A stretch of DNA of 64,000 bases from Verrucomicrobiota bacterium (GTDB lineage: Bacteria > Verrucomicrobiota > Verrucomicrobiia > Verrucomicrobiales > V1-33): the NCBI GenBank assembly GCA_003402705.1, contig QQNF01000005.1, positions 1 through 64,000 on the forward strand, in the 5' to 3' direction. This document shows, piece after piece, positions 58,488 through 64,000 of the stretch. The notes below the pieces were generated by a model, which was not told where the DNA came from, did no database searches, and saw only the letters and a list, made by a program, of their open reading frames with translations. Both the position numbers and the translations under genes were made by a program. The stretch's first letter is position 1. Each line of letters opens with the position of its first letter.

Positions 58488-60413
58488 TCATGGCAGGAGG
58501 TGGAGGAGACCGATCTGGAAGAAGGCGGTGGATTCGGGGTAGGCGTCCCATGCGAGGCGTGGTGGGAGGCTGGGGCTGGATGGGGCGGTGATGCGGTTGT
58601 TGATGGAACCGATTTCGCTGAGGAGGCGGACGCTGAGGGAATTGTGGCCGCAGAGGCAGGCGGCGAGGGAGTTGGCGCGGTCGAGAGCGGCGGGGAGGCT
58701 GGTGGCACGGTGGGTGAGGGCGAGGGCGTGGAGCCAGTGGCCGCTGACGTAGAGATCGGCGTGGGCGTTGGCGTTGGCGTGGTGGAATGTCATGGAATTG
58801 CCGCGGCGGTCGCCGAAGAGCGGGCCGAAGACGGCGGCGTCATCGGGTTGAGAGGAGAGCGAGAGCCAGAGGGAGGTGGCTTTAAGGGCGGCGGAGCGCC
58901 ATGTGGCTGCGCGCGGGTGGGAAGGGAGGGCGAGGGAGCCGGAGGCGAGGGCGGCGATGTTGACGGCGTTGACGTTGGCGTAGTCGGTCCATGATCCGTC
59001 TGGTGCGGCGGATTCGGTGAGGGTGTCGAGGGCGTTGGCGGTGATGTCGCGGAGCGGGCGTGGGGGTTTTGCCGGGTGGAGGGCGATGGGGAAGTCCGGG
59101 ATGGAACGGCAGGCGGCGGTGAGGCCGAGGAGGAGGTAGCCGTGTTCGCCTGGGTGATTCCAGAGCGGGAGGCCGGAGGGGGTGAGGGACGTGTAGTGGT
59201 GGGCGAGAGCCTCGTGGAGGCAGAAGCGGAGCGTTAGGGCGAGGGCGTCGCGGAGACGCGGGGCGAGAGGGGAATGGGGGTCGGCGGCGAGGACCTCGCC
59301 GAGGGCCCAGACGGCGCGGCCGTTGAAGACCCCGCCGTGGGCGAAGTCGCGGAAGCGCGGGTTGGCGAACCAGCCGGTGCCTTCGGTGAGCCATTCACCG
59401 GATTCGAACATGCCGTAGCGGAAGGCTCCTGCGGAGTAGTGTTCGCGGCGGCCGGAGGCGTCGGGGAGTGCGAAGTTGTCAGGGGAGCGGTGCTGGAGGG
59501 CGAGGAGGTTTTTCATGATCTCGCGGAGGAGACCGTGGCGGTGGTCCGGGGCGGCTGGGGAGGCGCGGCGGAGCATGGCGTACAGGACGGCGAGGTCTGC
59601 GGCGTCGTTGGTGAACGTGTAGGGGCGGAAGTTGTCAGGGGAAGTGTTGGCGGGGTTGCCGTCCCATGGGTGATTGTTGGAGGCGTTGAACCAGCGGTTC
59701 CAGACGGCCTGCCAGAAGCCGCGGGCGGGGCGGTGGCCGAGTGGGGTGGACCAGTCGCGGTCGCGGTGATCGAAGTCGTAGAGGGCGGCGTGGTTGCGGA
59801 ACCATGCGAGGTCGTCCGCTTTGGCGAGATCGAAGTCCGGGCGGCGGATGCCCATGAGGGAAGCGGCGCGACTGTGGAGGAAGTGGTTTACGAGGGCGCG
59901 GTGGAGCGGGAATTGAGCGGCGTTTTGGTCGCGGCGGCCGGAGGAGTCGATGGCGTCGTCGGAGAACGGGAGCGGGAGGTCTGGCGGAGTGGGGCCGTGG
60001 ATGACGAGGAGGCCTTCGGCGTCGGGGACGTTGTCGGGATTGGAGAGGACGTCGAGGTAGAGGAGAGCGGGGGAGAGGGGTGGGGCACCGGGGAAGTTGT
60101 CAGGGTAGCGGAGGGAGAAGGAGCCGTCGCGGATGGTGGCGGGGGCGGAGAAGGAAGTGCCGGTGGTGGAGAGCGTGACGGAGACTGTGCAGTTGGCGGC
60201 GGAGGAGGGGGCGGTGCCGCGGATGAGGAAGGGGCCGGAGGCGGCGTTGCGGATGGGGGAGGGGAGGAGGGACGGGTCGAAGGACCATGGTTGGTCGGCG
60301 GCGGCGGGGAGTGCCAGGAATGCGAGAAGGGACAGGGGTTTGAGGAGCCAAAGAAAAGCGCCGCCGCCCCTTGGCGGGACGGCGGCGCGTGAAGGATGGG
60401 AGGTGGAGGTCAC
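58488..60413 (-). CDS. Exported helical protein of unknown function, coupled to the NHL protein
   Basis: This 641-residue protein uses a GTG start at 60413 that overlaps the TGA of the upstream gene (GTGA), and has a signal sequence with LWLLKPLSLLAFLALPAAADQ at 21-41. A short beta domain (about 45-140) precedes a large helical region with NWRWFNASNNHPW-like Trp/His/Asn texts, ESGEWLTEGTGWFANPRF, GYLLLGLTAACRS and APDGSWTDYANVNAVNIAALASGSLAL, consistent with an (alpha/alpha)-toroid such as glycoside hydrolases or lyases. I cannot name a family. No later ATG, GTG or TTG gives a signal peptide, so the start is fixed despite the hairpin inside it. Confidence 0.75.
   Translation of the reverse strand: MTSTSHPSRAAVPPRGGGAFLWLLKPLSLLAFLALPAAADQPWSFDPSLLPSPIRNAASGPFLIRGTAPSSAANCTVSVTLSTTGTSFSAPATIRDGSFSLRYPDNFPGAPPLSPALLYLDVLSNPDNVPDAEGLLVIHGPTPPDLPLPFSDDAIDSSGRRDQNAAQFPLHRALVNHFLHSRAASLMGIRRPDFDLAKADDLAWFRNHAALYDFDHRDRDWSTPLGHRPARGFWQAVWNRWFNASNNHPWDGNPANTSPDNFRPYTFTNDAADLAVLYAMLRRASPAAPDHRHGLLREIMKNLLALQHRSPDNFALPDASGRREHYSAGAFRYGMFESGEWLTEGTGWFANPRFRDFAHGGVFNGRAVWALGEVLAADPHSPLAPRLRDALALTLRFCLHEALAHHYTSLTPSGLPLWNHPGEHGYLLLGLTAACRSIPDFPIALHPAKPPRPLRDITANALDTLTESAAPDGSWTDYANVNAVNIAALASGSLALPSHPRAATWRSAALKATSLWLSLSSQPDDAAVFGPLFGDRRGNSMTFHHANANAHADLYVSGHWLHALALTHRATSLPAALDRANSLAACLCGHNSLSVRLLSEIGSINNRITAPSSPSLPPRLAWDAYPESTAFFQIGLLHLLP
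60351..60388 (-). terminator. Terminator-like hairpin inside the coupled reading frame
   Basis: On the minus strand GCGCCGCCG (60388-60380) and CGGCGGCGC (60366-60358) form a perfect 9-bp stem, extended by CCC/GGG across one mismatch, with a GCCAA loop, and are followed by TTTTCTT. It lies 22 nt after the TGA of the NHL gene and within codons 9-19 of the downstream gene. Confidence 0.75.
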
Positions 60414-61456
60414 TGAGCGGCTTGTTTCACCATTTTGGTGATGCGGCCGGTCTGGTTCCAGTCCTGGACGTAGAGGTTGCCGTCTTTGTCGTAGGAGAGA
60501 CCGTGTGGGGCGGTGAAGAGCCCGTCTTTCCATTCGGACTGAGCGGCTGGGAATTTGGCCCAGAGGCTTTTGTCTGGGTTGTCGCCGAGGAAGGCGACGG
60601 GTTGATTGGTTTTGTCGATGATGGTGACGCGGGCTTCGAGTTCAGCGATGGCGACGTGATCACCGTGGATGGTGGCGGCGCAGGGGCGGCGGAGGTCCTT
60701 GGTGATGACGGCGACGAAGTTGCCTTCGAGGTCCATGTGGACGAGGCGGCGGTTTTCGCGGTCGCAGACGAGGAGGAGCGGTTTGGGGCCGCGGGTGTCG
60801 AGGGTGATGCCGTGGCAGGTTTCGAATTTGCCGTCGGTGTTGCCTTTGCCGCCGAAGGTTTTGAGGTACTTGCCGGAGGCGTCGTACTTGTGGATGAGGG
60901 ATTTGCCGTAGCCGTCGGCGACGAAGATGGCACCGTCCGGGCCGACGGTGACGCCGGTGGGGGCGTAGCCGTTGCCATCCGGGTAGGCGTTGGCTTCCTT
61001 GGGGTAGCCGAGTTTGAGGATGGCGTTGCCGTCGAGGTCGAGTTTGACGACGTGTTTGGAGCGGAGGTGGGCGGCGTAGATGAATTCCTTGCCGTCTTCT
61101 TCGCGGATCATGAGGCCATGGATGCCGGAGAACTCGGGGGCGATTTTTTTGACGAGAGCGCCATCGGGTTTGAAGACGAAGAGACCTTCATTGCCATCGG
61201 AGCTGACGTAGATGTGGCCGGCCTTGTCGACGACGACGCCGCCGTGGGTGGGGCCGATGTTGACGGTGCCGGGGACGGCACCCCAGCCTGGGACGGTCTG
61301 GTAGGCGAGGGAACCGGAGCCGGTGACGACTGGAAAGGGGGCTTCTGCGAGCGAGCGGCGGAGGGGTTTGTCGGAGTGCTGGAGGAGACCGCCGTCGTGG
61401 GCGACGACGGGCTGGAGGGCGCAGCAGAAGAGGGCGATGCGGAACGCGGGATGCAT
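60410..61456 (-). CDS. Exported NHL-repeat / six-bladed beta-propeller protein
   Basis: This 348-residue protein has a signal peptide (MHPAFRIALFCCALQPVVAHDGG). The blades show the repeating pattern GVVVDKAGHIYVSSDGNEGLFVF, GVTVGPDGAIFVADGYGKSLIHKYD, GITLDTRGPKPLLLVCDRENRRLVHMD and GLSYDKDGNLYVQDWNQTGRI, typical of NHL/SMP-30-like propellers. Such proteins bind ligands or act as lactonases/peptidylglycine-like lyases; here no catalytic residues can be assigned. An in-frame ATG at 61666 is rejected because the signal peptide starts at 61456. It is the first gene of a two-gene unit. Confidence 0.85.
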   Translation of the reverse strand: MHPAFRIALFCCALQPVVAHDGGLLQHSDKPLRRSLAEAPFPVVTGSGSLAYQTVPGWGAVPGTVNIGPTHGGVVVDKAGHIYVSSDGNEGLFVFKPDGALVKKIAPEFSGIHGLMIREEDGKEFIYAAHLRSKHVVKLDLDGNAILKLGYPKEANAYPDGNGYAPTGVTVGPDGAIFVADGYGKSLIHKYDASGKYLKTFGGKGNTDGKFETCHGITLDTRGPKPLLLVCDRENRRLVHMDLEGNFVAVITKDLRRPCAATIHGDHVAIAELEARVTIIDKTNQPVAFLGDNPDKSLWAKFPAAQSEWKDGLFTAPHGLSYDKDGNLYVQDWNQTGRITKMVKQAAQ

Positions 61457-61754
61457 GGGGGTAAGGTGGGTTGGCGGATGATTAAGCCGTCGGTGCCATA
61501 GCAGACGGGGAGGAGCGGCGTCAACAGCCTGTGCGCGTACGGCGGGGTGTGCGGGACGAGGCGGGAGTGGGGAAGGCTGGAGGGTATCGGGTCGGAATAG
61601 ACACACAGATGCGTCGGTCTGGATACGGTTCCGTAAGATAGGCGTGCAATGTGGCTGTTTCGGCACGTTAAAAACATTGTCGGGGATTGCTGCGAATCCA
61701 TGATGCGGGCCGCTTCACTGAAATAAAAGGGGGCGGAACCAATTTCCAAACGAT
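61457..61754. promoter_or_regulatory. Divergent promoter region, NHL gene / Calx-beta gene
   Basis: These 298 bp have no gene. Both flanking genes are read outward, so both promoters must be here. The part 61640-61754 is AT-richer (GTTAAAAACATTG, GAAATAAAAGG) and is the likely place of the plus-strand promoter, but no -35/-10 pair is convincing. Confidence 0.35.
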
Positions 61755-64000
61755 ATGAATAATCGACTGAGATCAAATATGGTCCTCCGGACTCTGGCCG
61801 GCCTGATGGCTGGCGGGCTGATGATGGCGGGACAGGTAGCCGCGGATGACGCGGTATCGATCAGTGACGTGAGCGTTGCGGAGGGGAATAGCGGGACCGT
61901 GGATTTGAATTTCACGGTGACGCGGAGCACGAATGCTGCGGATTTTACGGTGAAGTGGGCGACGGTGAACGGGACGGCGGTGCAGCCAGGGGATTACACG
62001 GCGGGGAATGGCACCCTGACATTTGCGGCGGGAGGGTCGCTGAGCGAGACGGTGAAGGTGACGGTGAAGGGGGACGTGCTGGCGGAGGCGGACGAGACGG
62101 TGTTTGTTGATTTGACGGATCTAGTGGTGACTGGAGACGTGGCGAGCCTGCTGGATGCGCGGGGCGTGGGCACAATTCAGAATGACGATGCGAATCGTGC
62201 GCCGACGGTGGCGACGGCGATCACCGAGCGGAATGCGCCGGTGACGGTGGCGTTTTCGTATGCGTTTCCTGCGAATACCTTTGCGGACGCGGACGGGCAT
62301 CCGCTGACGTACGGGGCGACGCTGAGCGACGGATCGGCGCTTCCTGCGTGGTTGAGTTTCAATGCCGGGACGCGGACCTTCAGCGGGACGCCGGCGGTGG
62401 CGGACATCGGCCGGTATACGGTGAAGCTGACGGCGACGGACAACTGGGTGCCGCCGGGGTCGGTGAGCACGAATTTTGTGATTGCGGTGGGGTACCCGGT
62501 GAGTGTGTCGAATGCCTCGGTGACGGAAGGGAACAGCGGGACGGCGGCCTTGGTGTTCACGGTGAGCCGGACGGTAACGAGTACGGCGTTTGCGGTGAAC
62601 TATGCGTTCAGCGGGACGGCGGTTTCGGGGACTGACTATGTGGCGATTGCGGCTGGGACGCTGAATTTTGCGGCGGGTGGAGCGACGTCGCAGACGGTGA
62701 CGGTGACGGTGAATGGCGATACGGTGATCGAGGCGGCTGAGACGGTGATCCTGACACTGTCCGGGATTGTGAACACGACTGGGCAGACCGTGCTGGGGAC
62801 AGCATCGGCGGGTACGGGAACGATTGTGAATGATGACTTTGTACCGTCGAGGTTTCCTGCGACTGGAGTGCTGAGTGGGACCGTGAAGGGATTCATTGAT
62901 CTTGATGTGGCTCCACTGACGGGCGGGGCGGAGATTCCGGCCTTTGATCCTGGTTCGAAGCGTGCGTTCACGTCATCGAACACGGGGATTCAGGTGATTG
63001 ACCTGTCGAATCCGGCGGTTCCTGCGTTTGTGTCGGTGATTGCTCCGGCGAGTCTTGGGGTGCCTGGGTTGACGAGCAACGATGTTTCGTCGGTGACGGT
63101 GAGGAAGGCAACTGGTGGGGGTCCGGCGGTGCTGGCGGCGGCGGTGATTTCGCTGCCGAAGACGGATGCGGGGTACGTGGTGTTCCTTAATGCGGCGACG
63201 GGTGCGCTGCTGGGTACTGCGGTGACGGGACCGAATCCTGACCATATCGCGTTTACACCGGATGGGACGAAGCTTCTGGTGGCGAACGAAGGCGAGACGG
63301 CGGGAAATGTGGCGGACGATCTGACGAAGGGCGGGGTGAGCATTGTGAACGTCTCGGGAGGGTTTGCGAGTCCTGCGGTGACGACGGCGGATTTCACGGC
63401 GTTTGATGCGCAGGCGGCGACGCTGGCGGCGAGCGGTGTGCGGTTGTTTCCCGGGGGTGTGCCGTCGACGGATCTTGAGCCCGAGTATTTTGCGGTGAGT
63501 GCGGACAGCAAGACGGCGATGGTGACGCTGCAGGAAGCGAACTCGGTCGCGGTGCTTGACATTGACACGGCGACGTTCACGAGCATCAAGGCGCTAGGGA
63601 AAAAGAACTTCGCGACGGGCGAGTATGATTTCAGCGATCGTGACGGAGCGGGAGGGGTGGCGCTGGTGAATCCGCTGGCGGGGCAACCGGTGTACGGTTT
63701 GTACATGCCGGATGCGGTGGCGGCCTACCGGTCGGGTGGAGCGACTTACTATGTGACGGCGAATGAAGGGGATGACCGGAATGATTTCATTGTGCCTGCG
63801 GAGACGACGACCGTGGGGAATGCGGCGTATGATTTGGACAACGCGGTGTTTCCGAATGAGACGGCGCTGAAGAATCAGGCGAGCCTCGGGCGGTTGACGG
63901 TTTCGAATGTGCCGGGGATTCGGGGAGATTCGGATGGCGATGGCGACATTGATGAGATCCTGAGTTACGGCGGGCGGTCGTTTTCGATTCTGAATGCGGC
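61755..64000 (+). CDS. Choice-of-anchor I family protein with Calx-beta domains (partial)
   Basis: The frame starts MNNRLRSNMVLRTLAGLMAGGL (signal peptide to about residue 30) and stays open to the right edge: 748 residues without a stop. Order: Calx-beta (33-130, SDVSVAEGNSGTVDLNFTV ... GDYTAGNGTLTF), a cadherin-like/He_PIG domain (about 140-235, NTFADADGHPLTYGATL ... RTFSGTP), a second Calx-beta (240-355) and the beginning of a choice-of-anchor I propeller (ISLPKTDAGYVVFLNA, FTPDGTKLLVANEGE, LEPEYFAVSADSKTAMVTLQEANSVAVLDI). Calx-beta domains bind calcium. Family members are large exported proteins, some with phytase or phosphatase-like propellers. The C-terminal sorting region is outside the window. 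Confidence 0.9.
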   Translation, partial: MNNRLRSNMVLRTLAGLMAGGLMMAGQVAADDAVSISDVSVAEGNSGTVDLNFTVTRSTNAADFTVKWATVNGTAVQPGDYTAGNGTLTFAAGGSLSETVKVTVKGDVLAEADETVFVDLTDLVVTGDVASLLDARGVGTIQNDDANRAPTVATAITERNAPVTVAFSYAFPANTFADADGHPLTYGATLSDGSALPAWLSFNAGTRTFSGTPAVADIGRYTVKLTATDNWVPPGSVSTNFVIAVGYPVSVSNASVTEGNSGTAALVFTVSRTVTSTAFAVNYAFSGTAVSGTDYVAIAAGTLNFAAGGATSQTVTVTVNGDTVIEAAETVILTLSGIVNTTGQTVLGTASAGTGTIVNDDFVPSRFPATGVLSGTVKGFIDLDVAPLTGGAEIPAFDPGSKRAFTSSNTGIQVIDLSNPAVPAFVSVIAPASLGVPGLTSNDVSSVTVRKATGGGPAVLAAAVISLPKTDAGYVVFLNAATGALLGTAVTGPNPDHIAFTPDGTKLLVANEGETAGNVADDLTKGGVSIVNVSGGFASPAVTTADFTAFDAQAATLAASGVRLFPGGVPSTDLEPEYFAVSADSKTAMVTLQEANSVAVLDIDTATFTSIKALGKKNFATGEYDFSDRDGAGGVALVNPLAGQPVYGLYMPDAVAAYRSGGATYYVTANEGDDRNDFIVPAETTTVGNAAYDLDNAVFPNETALKNQASLGRLTVSNVPGIRGDSDGDGDIDEILSYGGRSFSILNA

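Overview
This window looks like chromosomal DNA of a Verrucomicrobiota bacterium, probably near Verrucomicrobiaceae, Luteolibacter or Haloferula. I infer this from family content: an Amuc_1098-type pilus secretin, several giant exported CotH-kinase and lamin-tail proteins, a very large PATR (autotransporter-repeat) protein, a choice-of-anchor I protein, a DUF3500 protein and a predicted Na+/H+ antiporter family. The DNA is GC-rich. The given strand carries a strong excess of G over C whichever way the genes point: plus-strand genes favour G-ending codons and minus-strand genes favour C-ending codons. No rRNA, tRNA, CRISPR array or intact insertion sequence was found.

Layout. 1-13.3 kb: the tail of an unknown gene; a 1765-residue CotH protein (minus); rpmE, prfA, a group II truncated globin and a Ski2-like helicase (plus); then a second CotH protein (minus). 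13.3-16.1 kb: a glycine-rich lipoprotein, a dihydrolipoamide acyltransferase and a YbaB/EbfC nucleoid protein. 16.2-18.1 kb: a class II Fic protein (minus) that lacks the local strand skew, preceded by a degenerate repeat with a 70-bp period and a stretch of palindromic intergenic repeats. 18.1-24.5 kb: M3 oligopeptidase, rpoN, an L,D-transpeptidase-like lipoprotein, a membrane protein and an alpha/beta hydrolase. 24.6-33.7 kb: the 2353-residue PATR protein with a strong terminator, then a PhoD-like phosphatase. 33.8-39.2 kb: pilus secretin, an AsmA-like membrane protein, a deleted gene remnant and a class IV aminotransferase, apparently one transcription unit. 39.2-46.3 kb: a frameshifted lamin-tail gene, an AlkC/AlkD-like protein, a YdjY protein, a terpene-cyclase-fold protein, a DUF3500 protein and a predicted Na+/H+ antiporter. 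46.4-47.7 kb: an AT-rich island with a glycosyltransferase. 48-64 kb: a C39-like peptidase, an amidohydrolase with a CBM9-like domain, a third CotH protein, a GntP transporter, a GIDE-LemA fusion, a translationally coupled pair (NHL-repeat protein and a helical exported protein), and a Calx-beta/choice-of-anchor I protein that runs off the right edge.

How it fits together. About half of the coding capacity is exported protein. Four of the exported proteins share a C-terminal Asp-rich (thrombospondin-3-like) segment followed by a small beta domain ending near F-x-R or V-R-L; a fifth has only the final beta domain. Housekeeping genes (rpmE-prfA, the acyltransferase with ybaB, rpoN, M3 peptidase) sit between these surface genes. 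The points most worth following are the repeat array whose unit supplies the fic start codon, the two islands without skew, the three CotH paralogues with diverging metal motifs, two neighbouring gene remnants, and a terminator hairpin inside a coupled reading frame.
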